A stretch of 33,704 bases of DNA from Flavobacteriales bacterium UBA958 (lineage in GTDB: Bacteria > Bacteroidota > Bacteroidia > Flavobacteriales_D > Crocinitomicaceae). Below are positions 24,396 through 33,467 of the stretch, in pieces. The stretch spans positions 1-33,704 of the forward strand of contig DBCM01000105.1 of NCBI GenBank assembly GCA_002293045.1, written 5' to 3'. Below the pieces are notes generated by a model. The model was not told the DNA's origin. It did no database searches and was given only the letters and a program-made list of their open reading frames with translations. Made by a program: the position numbers and the translations under genes. Every line of letters begins with the position of its first letter. The first letter of the stretch is position 1.

Positions 24396-26846
24396 TTAAC
24401 GAACCAAGGTTACGTGACCTGTAAATTGAACTACCTTATCAACATCTGGCATTTTAATGTTGATTAGATACGTATAAACCCCAGGTTGGGCATCTAATCC
24501 TTCGACACCATAGGAACCATCCCAACCAACTTCTAGGTTATTGGTTTCAAATACAACTTCTCCCCAACGGTTGTAGATTTTCATATTGTAGTTATATGGG
24601 TCGAAACCAACTGGGAAGAGGGGCTTGAACGATGGATTAAATGGATCTCCGTCCGGTGTAAATGCGTTCGGGATATAATACAATCCTCCCACCTGAGCAC
24701 CAATAGTTATTTTAGTACTGTCTGAGCAACCAAAGGCAGTTGAGGCAGTTAAGGATACCGTATACCCCGCTTGTGTGCCGATAAACATGTGCGAAGGAGA
24801 AAAATCAGTGGAGCCTTCTCCATCGCCGAAACTCCACACATAGTTTATTCCACCAATGCTGGTATTCGTAAATTCTACATTTTGTGAAGATTCTGTAAAT
24901 ACAGCAACCGAGGAAGAAAATTCTGCGGTAGGAAAGCCTTCCGTGCATACCGCGCCAAGCATTGAAGCACTGTCAATACACCCATTCAACGTTCCAATTA
25001 CAAAAATGGAATAACATCCACCTCCCGTATATAAATTCTGAACAGAAGACCCTGTTCCAGAGAAATTATTGGTTGATGACCACTGATAAGTGGTAGCAGG
25101 ATTGGGTGCATCGATGGACATTGTTACATTCAGTGGAATACAACCCCATGTAGTATCCAAACTAAAATCCATGAGCGGTAAGGGTTTAATTGTTACAACA
25201 CCATTCGCCAAATTACTTAAGCAATTATTTAGCACGTATTGGGCTTGATACGTAGTAGATGCGAGTGGAGCAACTGTAATCGTATTGGTGATTTCATTGG
25301 TTGGTGTCCATAAAAACGAACCTCCAGGCAAATTTGGAACAGCCGTTAAAGTCCCGGTTTCCCCGTAACACATGGTTAAAGGAGCAATGGATAATACAGG
25401 AACAGGATTTACGGTAACAATCCCAGAAGCCTGGGCTGTACATCCAGTTAGGGTATACGTTACTGAGTAGGTCGTTCCCGGAAGGCCTGGACTCACATTT
25501 ATCGATTGTGTTGTTTGATTATTTGACCACAAGAAGGTGCCGCCAATAAGATCGGGAGTTGCTGTTAACTGGGTTGTATCCCCGTTACAAATGGTATCGC
25601 TATTTACGGTAACTGTCGGGGTTGGATTTACCGTTACAACTGTTGAATCGGTTGCAGTACACCCGTTCCATGTGTAGGTGGCCGAGTATGTGGTGGTTTG
25701 CATTGGATTAACCGTAATTGAACTCGTATTTTGTCCGGTATTCCATGCGATTACCCCTCCTGCTGGGGAGGTGGTTGCCACCAAGGTAGTAGATTGCCCA
25801 GTACAAATTGTCGCGGGATTCATAGCAATGGTGGGGGTTGGTGCAAGAGTAGTGGTGATGGTAGCAGTATCAGTACATCCTTGAGCATTGGTTACCACGA
25901 CGTTGTACGTGCCCGGACTTGAAATAACCGCTGCAGCATTGCTCCCCAGTCCATTATCCCACGTATACGTTCCGCCACCAGAAGCAGTCACGTTAATTAC
26001 TGGAGCATTACAATCTAAAATCGTAACCCCTGTGTTATTAGTAATTGAGGCCGTTGGTGATGGATTCACCACTACCTGCGTTGTTGCAGTAACCGCGCCA
26101 CAATTCGAAGAAATCGTACAAGTATACGTTCCTGATGAGGCTGCCGATGGATTTGCAATGATTGGATTCTGTTGATTCGAAGTAAACCCATTTGGACCAG
26201 TCCAAGCAAAGGTATAAGCCCCATTCAATGGCACAGCGGGGGTAGGTGAGATGGTAAGATTCAAGGGGGATCCAATGCATATTGGACCATTATTCGAGGC
26301 GGTAGCGGTTGGCGCTGCACAACAGTTGATGTACATCCAAATTCTACCTATGTTGTAGTTTACTTCCGACCAAATATTGGCCATGGGTTGTCCGCCCGTG
26401 GGACAAGATTGCATCCCACTGCGTCTTAATACCGTTGGAAGCCCATTAATGGTCGTATTAAAATTTGGTGTTCCATAAGAATTAACGCAGCCTCCGCGAA
26501 CCCCATATACGCCAATTATTTGACCGGCAGTCACAGGAATGTTGCACGGAATGATACCGTTTGGCTGATTAGTTACGCTAAATAACTGTGTAAATGCATT
26601 CGTGGTTCCTGGAAATGCAGGGGGTGCCGCAGCTGTAAAGCGAACAACTCTTATTGTTTGCAAGCCGTTGGATGCGTTTGTGGGCACCTCAAGACCACAA
26701 ATGGTAAAATTCGTAGGCGCTGTAAAATGATACCCTCGAATCATCGAAGTAAACGTATTCGTTTGATTACCCACGCTAATTTGGGTTTGTGCATCCAAAC
26801 CAAGCACTAAAAACAGAAAGAATAACCCAGTAATAAATTTCCTCAT
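24396..26846 (-). CDS. T9SS type B surface protein with Ig-like and PKD domains
   Basis: 816 residues: signal peptide 1-19 (LGLDAQ), an N-terminal beta domain of about 155 residues with paired cysteines that I do not recognise, an Ig-like segment (about 178-262), several CHU_C-associated Ig-like repeats (about 265-560) each with an 'ICxG' cysteine and an 'NGCT'-type cysteine, PKD-like domains (about 565-715, with FGDG), and the gliding-motility-associated CHU_C/T9SS type B domain (about 719-816: YYIPNAFTPDGD...YNRWGEVVFETNN...GWDGSYGVEGLDAQPGVYTY). It should be secreted through T9SS and displayed at the surface. Residues ~265-816 are collinear with the end of the 2163-aa neighbour, so the two are paralogues. 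Confidence 0.92.
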   Translation of the reverse strand: MRKFITGLFFLFLVLGLDAQTQISVGNQTNTFTSMIRGYHFTAPTNFTICGLEVPTNASNGLQTIRVVRFTAAAPPAFPGTTNAFTQLFSVTNQPNGIIPCNIPVTAGQIIGVYGVRGGCVNSYGTPNFNTTINGLPTVLRRSGMQSCPTGGQPMANIWSEVNYNIGRIWMYINCCAAPTATASNNGPICIGSPLNLTISPTPAVPLNGAYTFAWTGPNGFTSNQQNPIIANPSAASSGTYTCTISSNCGAVTATTQVVVNPSPTASITNNTGVTILDCNAPVINVTASGGGTYTWDNGLGSNAAAVISSPGTYNVVVTNAQGCTDTATITTTLAPTPTIAMNPATICTGQSTTLVATTSPAGGVIAWNTGQNTSSITVNPMQTTTYSATYTWNGCTATDSTVVTVNPTPTVTVNSDTICNGDTTQLTATPDLIGGTFLWSNNQTTQSINVSPGLPGTTYSVTYTLTGCTAQASGIVTVNPVPVLSIAPLTMCYGETGTLTAVPNLPGGSFLWTPTNEITNTITVAPLASTTYQAQYVLNNCLSNLANGVVTIKPLPLMDFSLDTTWGCIPLNVTMSIDAPNPATTYQWSSTNNFSGTGSSVQNLYTGGGCYSIFVIGTLNGCIDSASMLGAVCTEGFPTAEFSSSVAVFTESSQNVEFTNTSIGGINYVWSFGDGEGSTDFSPSHMFIGTQAGYTVSLTASTAFGCSDSTKITIGAQVGGLYYIPNAFTPDGDPFNPSFKPLFPVGFDPYNYNMKIYNRWGEVVFETNNLEVGWDGSYGVEGLDAQPGVYTYLINIKMPDVDKVVQFTGHVTLVR

Positions 26847-26870
26847 ATGTTCAAATTCCTTGCAAATTAA

Positions 26871-26887
26871 GTTAATTTAACGTTAAC
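26871..26887. repeat. Nested palindromes upstream of the 816-aa adhesin gene
   Basis: GTTAATTTAACGTTAAC contains the odd palindrome GTTAA-T-TTAAC (26871-26881) and the 10-bp palindrome TTAACGTTAA. It lies 25-41 bases upstream of the ATG at 26846, next to a one-mismatch -7 box (TTAATTTG on the - strand, 26863-26870). It could be an operator or simply AT-rich chance. Confidence 0.35.
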
Positions 26888-26906
26888 ATGTCTATAGGGT
26901 TGCTTC

Positions 26907-29900
26907 TTATCTTAATAAATTGACGTGTCCCGTTACGATTACTTGCTCTTGCAAGCCCCCGTTTAATGTGAATTTTATTTTATATGTATATGTCCCAGAG
27001 GGGCAGTCTAAGCCCTCTACGCCATAAGAACCGTCCCAGCCAATGTAAATGTTATTCGATTCAAACATGATTTCTCCCCAGCGGTTGAAAATCAACATCT
27101 CATATTGCTCCGTTGATATCCCCGTTGAAAACACAGGCTTAAATGTTTGATTGTACTTATCTCCATCCGGTGTAAACGTATTCGGGATGTAATATACCGC
27201 CCCTAAATTTGCCGACATCGTAAAGGAGGTGCTATCCATGCACCCCATCGACGTTGAAGCGATTAAGGTAATCGTATATCCATCATTCGTTCCTTGGAAT
27301 AAATGTTCGGGGTACTCCTGATTTGATACATTCCCATCCCCAAAATTCCACACATATCCCGTTGCTCCAACACTCGTATTGTTGAAATTAATCACCTGAG
27401 AAGATTCTGAAAATGATGGCGGATTAGCCTCAAAGCTCGCCTGTGGATAATCTTGTACACAAACAAAATCCGGCTGAGTGGCGCTAAAGGAACAACCATT
27501 TAAGGTCGCAGTCAGCGTTACGTCATAACAGCCCCCTACAGAAAACAACATCTGTGCATTTGACCCCGTGCTTCCCGATGCGCCATTGGAGGTCCATGTA
27601 TACGTCGCTTGCTGACCCGTAGTATCTGCACTTAGGTTTACCACAACAGGAATACATCCCGACGTAGTATCTGCCGTAAAGCTTACGTTTGGCAGCGGGT
27701 TCACCGTGATGCTTGGCGTTTCGACATTACTCGTACATCCATTCACCGTATAACTTACGCTATAACTCGTGGTAGCTTGTGGCGATTCTGTTATCGATGC
27801 CGTACTTCCTCCCTGTGACCACGTAAACGTACCCCCAGCAACATTTGGCGTTGCCGTCAATGTTCCGCTTCCTCCTTCACAAATAATAATATTCGGTACC
27901 GTGATTATTGGTAATGGGGTAACCGTTACCGTACTCGTTGCTATCGCACTCGTACATCCATTCAATGTATATTCTACATCATACGTCGTTGTCGCCTGAG
28001 GATTCACACTGATGCTTTGTGTGGTCTCATTCGTAGTAATCCAATTAAACAATCCGTTAGGAATGTTTGGCGTGGCGGTGAGTTGCGTCGTATCTCCAAA
28101 ACAAATGTTTGGGCTGTTTACACTCACGGTTGGCGTTGGATTTACCGTAACCGTGATGTCATCCGTAGCCGTACATCCATTCCAAGTATACAACACACTG
28201 TACATGGTCGTTGTATTCGGACTCACCGTAATGCTCGGGGTTGATTGTCCGTTTGTCCAAATCGCTTGTCCTCCTGCGGGGTAATACAATGGGCTCAATA
28301 CTACACTTTGGCCCGAGCAGATCGTTGTATCGTTTCCGGTCACTGCCGGTACCGGTGCTACCGTAATTGCTACCGTTGAACTATCCTGACATCCATTCGC
28401 CGCCGTTACTACAACCGTATATGTACCCGCCTGTGCTATGTTTACACTCGAGGTCGTGCCTAAGTTATTATTCCATTGATACGTACCTCCTCCCGTTGCC
28501 TGTAAATCAATGCTCGGTGCATTACAATCGATAATCGTCGTGCCGGTAATGTTCGTAATCCCCGGAGTTGGTGGGGTAATGTTCTGTGTTAATGTTATCG
28601 TTTGGGATACCGGACAGCCATTGGGGTCCACCATATTCACCGTGTATGTGCCCGGAAGCGTTATGCTGTTCGTATCATTCAGTGGCGTTGCACCTCCACT
28701 CCAGTTGTAGGTTACTCCTCCTGTTGCTTGTAGTACTATCGTTGGGTTCGTACACGTTAATATCGTAGTACCCGTAATATTCAAAATCTGCACCGGCAGT
28801 GGACTTAAAGTCGTTGCTACTGTGCCCGTGGATTGTGCCGTACAGCCGTTCGCATCTTGAACCGTCACCGTGTAAGAACCCGCTTGAAGGTTTGTGATGT
28901 TTTGAGTGGTAGCATTGTTTGTCCATGAATAGGTATATGGCGCCACTCCTCCACTTGGGGTAGAACTTACACTTCCTGTGCCATTTACACATAAAATGTT
29001 TTGAGATTGAGTCGTCACCGACACCGCGCTCGCTGGCTCTGTTATCGTTACGGTGGTCGTTGCTGTACATCCATTGGCATCCGTTACCGTTACCGTATAC
29101 GTACCTGCTGCTAATCCTGTTGGGTCTTCAAGCGCTGTGTTGTTACTCCATGCGTACGTGTATGGGGCTGTACCTCCGGTAACCGTAAGGTTCACTGATC
29201 CTGTACTGTTTCCAAAGCACAACACATTCACTTGCGTGGTTGTTAAGGCTAAGCCCGCTTGCGGTTGCGTGATTATAACAGACGTTGTGTCTACACACCC
29301 ATTCGCATCCGTTACCGTTACTCCATACCAGCCCGCAGCCATCCCCGTAGGGTCTTCTGCTGTTCCATTGTTCGACCACAAGAACGTGTATGGCGCAGTA
29401 CCCCCTGTAGCCGTAAGGTTAACGGATCCTGTACTGTTTCCAAAACACAACACATTCACTTGCGTGGTGCTTAATGACAATGGCGCTTGCGGTTGCGTGA
29501 TTGTGACTGTTTGGGTCGTGGTACATCCGTTCGCATCGGTTGCTGTGACCGTGTAAACACCCGATGGAATGTTCGTTAAATCCTCGCTAACCGCTTGGTT
29601 ACTCCATGCAAATACGTAGGGCGCAACTCCACCACTTACCGTTAAATCAATCGAGCCGGTACTGTTTCCAAAACATCCCACATTTACTTGAGTATAACTT
29701 GACGTAAGTGTAGAGGGTTGAGTAATTGTTACTGTTGTCGTTGCTGTACATCCATTCGCATCCGTTACTGTAACGGTATAAGATCCCGAGGCTAATCCCG
29801 TAGGGTCTTCAAGCGTTGTATTGTTACTCCAAGCGTACGTGTATGGGGCTGTGCCGCCCGTTACCGTTAGGTTGATTGAGCCTGTATTGTTTCCGCTGCA

Positions 29901-32900
29901 CAATACGTTTACTTGTGTAGTTGTTAAGGCAAGTGCCGCTTGAGGCTGAGTAATGGTTACCGATACCGGTGCAGACACACATCCGTCAACACTTGTTGCG
30001 GTGTATGTATACGTTCCTGGACTTAAGTTTTGGGTTGGCGTAGCTCCGTAGGTATATGGTGCATTTGCGCCGGCTGCACTTAAACTTACTGACCCTGTAC
30101 CTCCAAAACACAACACATTGCTTGGCGTTGCTGTTAATACCGGTTGAGGATGTACTGTAAATTGGCTTGTCGTACTACACCCATTCGATGCATTGTACGT
30201 AATCGTACTCGTTCCCGCGAGTACTCCCGTTACTAATCCTGATGCAGAAATCGTGGCAACGCCTGTATTCGAGCTGCTCCATGTACCTGGCGCTACTGCA
30301 TTTGCTAATTGTGACGTTAAGCCCAAACACGCAGATAAGGTTCCCGTAATTGGTTGAAGTGGGTTGATCGTTACCGTGCCCGTCCCCGTTACTGCAGGAC
30401 AGCCCACCACCGAATAGCTTGCTGTGTAGGTCGTTGTTGTGTTTGGGGTAACCGTTATCGTAGACCCTGTCGTTCCACCTGGTGACCACGTAAAGGTCCC
30501 GCCTGGAACTGTTGATGTTGCTGTTAACGTGGTCGTTTGACCCGCACATACCGTGTCATTCGTTACGCTAACCACAGGTACCGGGTTTACTGTTACTGTT
30601 ACTGGTGTTAGTGCCGATGGGCAACTGACTCCTAACCAAGTAATGCGAACAAAGCCATTACCTGCATTCCCTGTCATATTGCCCCCAATCGGATTTGGCA
30701 TGGAAGCATTTCCTGCAATAGAATTACCTCCTAAAACCCCACCAATATAAGAAGATCCACCGCCACCGCCGTCGTCATTGAATGCTGCGCCGCCTCCATA
30801 GTATCCGCCGCCGCCGCCGCCGCCATCGCCATTTTTGTTTCCTCCTTGACCCAAAGCGCCTGCGGCATTTCCGCCACCACCTGCAGCTTGAGTACCGCCG
30901 CCGCCGCTACCATTATTTCCATTGAGGCCACCTCCAGCTCCGGCTTGTTGACCACAGCATCCGGCTCCACCACCTCCACCTGCTACTAAAATTCTATTTC
31001 CCAAGGCTACTCCACCAAGCCTAACGTCAGAAGCGCCACCGCCGCCACCGGAACATCCTTGTGGCCCAGCGTTTCCTCCTCCGTTCCAACCACCGCCGCC
31101 GCCAACAGCACATGACGCACCCATGCCTCCAGTATAAACCACTAAGGTTTGGCCCGCGGTTAATGCAACTGTTCCTGTTGCGTAACCACCATTTGCTCCA
31201 ATGTTTCCATCGTCTCCTCCCTTTGCTCCCCAGGCCTCAATGGTATAAACCCCTGAAATAGGAGCTGTAAAGTTTTGGACGCCACCTGTGTAAGGAAAGT
31301 TCTGCGAGCCTCCCTGTGCCGTCGCTGTTTGAACATAATATGTAGTTGTGCTTTGAAGATTGGGTGTTGTATAAGATGCGTTTGTTGAAAGTTGACCCGT
31401 ACCGTTTGAATTGGCAAACCAAATATAATTATTGTTTTGTCCTCCTGTGGCTGTTAGTGTAGCTGTTCCGGGACCACATAAGGTTACATTATTTGCTGCG
31501 GGGGCTGCGGGCAAGGCGTTAACCGTAACGGTTGCCGTTGCCGTAACGGGAGGACATCCCGCTGCCGAATAAGAAACCGTATATTGAGTCGTTGTATTGG
31601 GTGTGACTGTTACCGAAGAACCTGTTAAATTTCCCGGATTCCAAGTAAAAATGCCTCCCGGAACACTTGCCGTTGCGGTTAGGGTTGCTGTTTGACCTGA
31701 GCAAATCGTTGCCCCGGCTGTGGTTACCACAGGTTGGGGATTTACCGTAACTGTTACAGGGGTTAAGGGGGATGGGCATCCCTGTGCATTCCAAGAAATA
31801 ATAATCTGTCCATTACCGTTTTGTACGCCTGTTGTCGTTGTTCCTCCGTTGACCCCTCCCACAAATGAAGATCCACCGCCACCGCCATTATTATAGCCGC
31901 CACCGCCGCCACCGTAATAACCGCCGCCACCGCCACCGCCGCCCGCAGACCAACCAGAGCCGTCTCCTCCTTGTCCAAGAGTACCTGCGGTTACTCCACA
32001 TGGGCCTCCGCTATTAGCAAGGGCGCCTCCGGCCACCTGTGTTCCTCCTGAATTTGGACTGTTTGTTCCGTTGTTTCCTGTAAGACCCCCGCCGTGGCCC
32101 CCTGCTGCATACGACCAACCACAACCACCGCCGCCTCCTGCCACTATGATTCTATTTGCCAAGGCGTTTCCACCAACTCGAATGTCTGATGCACCTCCAC
32201 CTGGAGTGCCATTTCCGGCGCTTCGATTTGCACCACCGCCATTCCATCCGCCCGGAACAAACGTACAGGTTCCATACGGGTGATTTCCCATACGATCTTG
32301 TCCTTGGCCACCCACATACAGATTGATTATCTGTCCTGCTGTTAATGTTGTTGTGCCTTGCGCTCTACCGCCAAGGCCCCCATTTGTTGGGTAATAACTC
32401 GTTACATTTCCACCGCGGGCACCATAAACGTCAAAGGTATATGTGCCGGTTACGGGCGCCGTAAAGGATTGAGGGCCTCCTGTAAAATTGAATGTCTGTG
32501 AACCTACTCCAAAATTTCCTGCCTGTTGAGTATTGACATAATATGTGGTGGTGGCATTCAACACGGGCGTTGTAAAGCTTGAGCCTGTACCTAGAAGCGT
32601 TGAGCCCGCAGCATTAGCATACCAATTGTACGTTGCTAAGCCCCCCGAAGCCGTTAATACCGTGCTCCCTGATCCACAAATCACCAAATTACCATTCACC
32701 GTTGGTGCACTAGGGGAAGGATTGACTGTAATCGTCAAAGAAGCACAAGAGGGGCTTGCCTGACCATTGCTATTGTTATTTACAAAATAAGTGGTTGTAA
32801 CATTAGGGGATACTGTTAAGGTTGCACCGGTTCCAATTTGAGCCCCTCCGCAAGAACCCGTATACCAATTTTGAGTGCCCATAGTACCATTGGCGGTTAA

Positions 32901-33398
32901 TGTTACACTTTGACCAGCACAAATCGATGCTGCGCTTGCTGTAATACTCGTTGGTGAAGTTACCCCTCCGGCGCAATTCGTTGATCGATAAGCTAAGTTT
33001 CTGTTTACATTACAAGCACAGGAAGCTCCTTGCGCCCAACTTCCGAGTTGAAGATAATAGGTTTGGGTAGAAGGGGCTGTCCAAGAAATGTAGGAACCAA
33101 GTCCGCACCAATCATCATTCGCTGCAACCGTACCTGCTGCCACCCCGGTTTGAACCGTTAAATAAGGGTCGTTATTGTAATAGGCAGAAGGGCCTTGAGA
33201 ATTACAATAGGTAAAAACGTATGTACACCCAGCTTGAGCGGGAAACGATACATAACCCAAACATGAATGTTGAAAATACTGCCAATTCATATTGGGAGAA
33301 ATCGCGCCCAAATTCGTTGTACAACAACACTGAGCTAAAATTGACTGGAAATTCAAAACATAAAATAAACAGACTAGAAAAAATATTCTTAATGACAT
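26907..33398 (-). CDS. Giant T9SS type B mosaic adhesin (2163 aa)
   Basis: Signal peptide 1-22. In order: a Cys-rich N-terminal beta module (23-147); CHU_C-associated Ig-like repeats (148-295); glycine-rich ALK/LTK-type domain 1 (about 298-541, from FNFTGGPQSFTAPVTGTYTF to IIISWNAQGC); Ig-like repeats; glycine-rich domain 2 (about 700-927, same opening and ending FVRITW); Ig-like, then a Big_2-like bacterial Ig domain (about 1014-1085); six SprB-type repeats of about 76 residues (about 1085-1530); Ig-like repeats (1530-1900); two PKD-like domains (FGDG); and the T9SS type B domain (2065-2163). No enzyme motif is visible, so adhesion, gliding or matrix structure is likely, by analogy with SprB. 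A perfect -7 box precedes it. The reading frame is intact throughout. Confidence 0.93.
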   Translation of the reverse strand: MSLRIFFLVCLFYVLNFQSILAQCCCTTNLGAISPNMNWQYFQHSCLGYVSFPAQAGCTYVFTYCNSQGPSAYYNNDPYLTVQTGVAAGTVAANDDWCGLGSYISWTAPSTQTYYLQLGSWAQGASCACNVNRNLAYRSTNCAGGVTSPTSITASAASICAGQSVTLTANGTMGTQNWYTGSCGGAQIGTGATLTVSPNVTTTYFVNNNSNGQASPSCASLTITVNPSPSAPTVNGNLVICGSGSTVLTASGGLATYNWYANAAGSTLLGTGSSFTTPVLNATTTYYVNTQQAGNFGVGSQTFNFTGGPQSFTAPVTGTYTFDVYGARGGNVTSYYPTNGGLGGRAQGTTTLTAGQIINLYVGGQGQDRMGNHPYGTCTFVPGGWNGGGANRSAGNGTPGGGASDIRVGGNALANRIIVAGGGGGCGWSYAAGGHGGGLTGNNGTNSPNSGGTQVAGGALANSGGPCGVTAGTLGQGGDGSGWSAGGGGGGGGYYGGGGGGYNNGGGGGSSFVGGVNGGTTTTGVQNGNGQIIISWNAQGCPSPLTPVTVTVNPQPVVTTAGATICSGQTATLTATASVPGGIFTWNPGNLTGSSVTVTPNTTTQYTVSYSAAGCPPVTATATVTVNALPAAPAANNVTLCGPGTATLTATGGQNNNYIWFANSNGTGQLSTNASYTTPNLQSTTTYYVQTATAQGGSQNFPYTGGVQNFTAPISGVYTIEAWGAKGGDDGNIGANGGYATGTVALTAGQTLVVYTGGMGASCAVGGGGGWNGGGNAGPQGCSGGGGGASDVRLGGVALGNRILVAGGGGGAGCCGQQAGAGGGLNGNNGSGGGGTQAAGGGGNAAGALGQGGNKNGDGGGGGGGYYGGGAAFNDDGGGGGSSYIGGVLGGNSIAGNASMPNPIGGNMTGNAGNGFVRITWLGVSCPSALTPVTVTVNPVPVVSVTNDTVCAGQTTTLTATSTVPGGTFTWSPGGTTGSTITVTPNTTTTYTASYSVVGCPAVTGTGTVTINPLQPITGTLSACLGLTSQLANAVAPGTWSSSNTGVATISASGLVTGVLAGTSTITYNASNGCSTTSQFTVHPQPVLTATPSNVLCFGGTGSVSLSAAGANAPYTYGATPTQNLSPGTYTYTATSVDGCVSAPVSVTITQPQAALALTTTQVNVLCSGNNTGSINLTVTGGTAPYTYAWSNNTTLEDPTGLASGSYTVTVTDANGCTATTTVTITQPSTLTSSYTQVNVGCFGNSTGSIDLTVSGGVAPYVFAWSNQAVSEDLTNIPSGVYTVTATDANGCTTTQTVTITQPQAPLSLSTTQVNVLCFGNSTGSVNLTATGGTAPYTFLWSNNGTAEDPTGMAAGWYGVTVTDANGCVDTTSVIITQPQAGLALTTTQVNVLCFGNSTGSVNLTVTGGTAPYTYAWSNNTALEDPTGLAAGTYTVTVTDANGCTATTTVTITEPASAVSVTTQSQNILCVNGTGSVSSTPSGGVAPYTYSWTNNATTQNITNLQAGSYTVTVQDANGCTAQSTGTVATTLSPLPVQILNITGTTILTCTNPTIVLQATGGVTYNWSGGATPLNDTNSITLPGTYTVNMVDPNGCPVSQTITLTQNITPPTPGITNITGTTIIDCNAPSIDLQATGGGTYQWNNNLGTTSSVNIAQAGTYTVVVTAANGCQDSSTVAITVAPVPAVTGNDTTICSGQSVVLSPLYYPAGGQAIWTNGQSTPSITVSPNTTTMYSVLYTWNGCTATDDITVTVNPTPTVSVNSPNICFGDTTQLTATPNIPNGLFNWITTNETTQSISVNPQATTTYDVEYTLNGCTSAIATSTVTVTPLPIITVPNIIICEGGSGTLTATPNVAGGTFTWSQGGSTASITESPQATTSYSVSYTVNGCTSNVETPSITVNPLPNVSFTADTTSGCIPVVVNLSADTTGQQATYTWTSNGASGSTGSNAQMLFSVGGCYDVTLTATLNGCSFSATQPDFVCVQDYPQASFEANPPSFSESSQVINFNNTSVGATGYVWNFGDGNVSNQEYPEHLFQGTNDGYTITLIASTSMGCMDSTSFTMSANLGAVYYIPNTFTPDGDKYNQTFKPVFSTGISTEQYEMLIFNRWGEIMFESNNIYIGWDGSYGVEGLDCPSGTYTYKIKFTLNGGLQEQVIVTGHVNLLR
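26913..27143 (-). repeat. Near-identical CTD-coding repeat, copy 1
   Basis: The last coding bases of the 2163-aa gene match 33474-33704 at 228 of 231 positions (differences at 26972, 26985 and 27033). Two differences are synonymous and one changes Phe to Leu. Identity stops abruptly within the final Arg codon; the 3' flanks are unrelated. Confidence 0.95.
28810..30147 (-). repeat. Array of six SprB-type coding repeats
   Basis: Units run at about 30147-29947, 29946-29719, 29718-29494, 29493-29266, 29265-29038 and 29037-28810. The central four are 76, 75, 76 and 76 residues and share TQVNVLCFGNSTGS, GGTAPYTYAWSNN, EDPTGL and YTVTVTDANGCT. Between adjacent units long stretches are nearly identical at DNA level: 29197-29240 repeats at 29425-29468, a 228-base period. 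The first and last units are more divergent. Confidence 0.9.
30615..31310 (-). repeat. Glycine-rich coding block 2 with (CCG)n tract
   Basis: Encodes the second ALK-type glycine-rich domain. The + strand is extremely C-rich, with CCG/CCA triplet runs, including an uninterrupted 20-base CCG tract at 30805-30824. Composition differs sharply from the AT-rich surroundings, but the reading frame and domain ends are intact, so this reflects GGx codons rather than foreign DNA. Confidence 0.8.
31775..32505 (-). repeat. Glycine-rich coding block 1
   Basis: Encodes the first ALK-type glycine-rich domain. The densest part (31870-31950) codes for long Gly runs with Tyr and Asn interspersed (GGGGGGYYGGGGGG). 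It is homologous in layout to block 2 (shared GGASDxRxGG and NRIxVAGGGGG motifs) but clearly diverged, so the domain duplication is not recent. Confidence 0.8.
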
Positions 33399-33440
33399 GC
33401 GTTTCTAATTAAATTAATTTTTTGTACAATTTTTATCAAA

Positions 33441-33448
33441 CAAATTTA
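33441..33448 (-). promoter_or_regulatory. -7 promoter box for the giant adhesin gene
   Basis: Reads TAAATTTG on the - strand, a perfect TAnnTTTG, 42 bases upstream of the ATG at 33398. It lies in the 69-base gap after the preceding adhesin gene, so the giant gene probably has its own promoter. Confidence 0.55.
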
Positions 33449-33467
33449 TCATTTAAGCTGATTGATT

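Noticed and set aside
29053..29556. 167-codon open frame on the + strand inside the giant adhesin
   Set aside because: It is antisense to the SprB repeats and its own repetitive sequence is a mirror of theirs; no independent domain or promoter.
28810..30147. Regularly spaced repeats that could suggest a CRISPR or minisatellite array
   Set aside because: The period is about 228 bases, in frame, and encodes SprB-type protein repeats in one intact 2163-aa gene. There are no short identical repeats with unique spacers.
30600..32510. Glycine-rich, compositionally odd segment as horizontally acquired DNA or assembly noise
   Set aside because: The frame is intact on both sides, the two blocks have matching domain boundaries, and glycine codons explain the composition.
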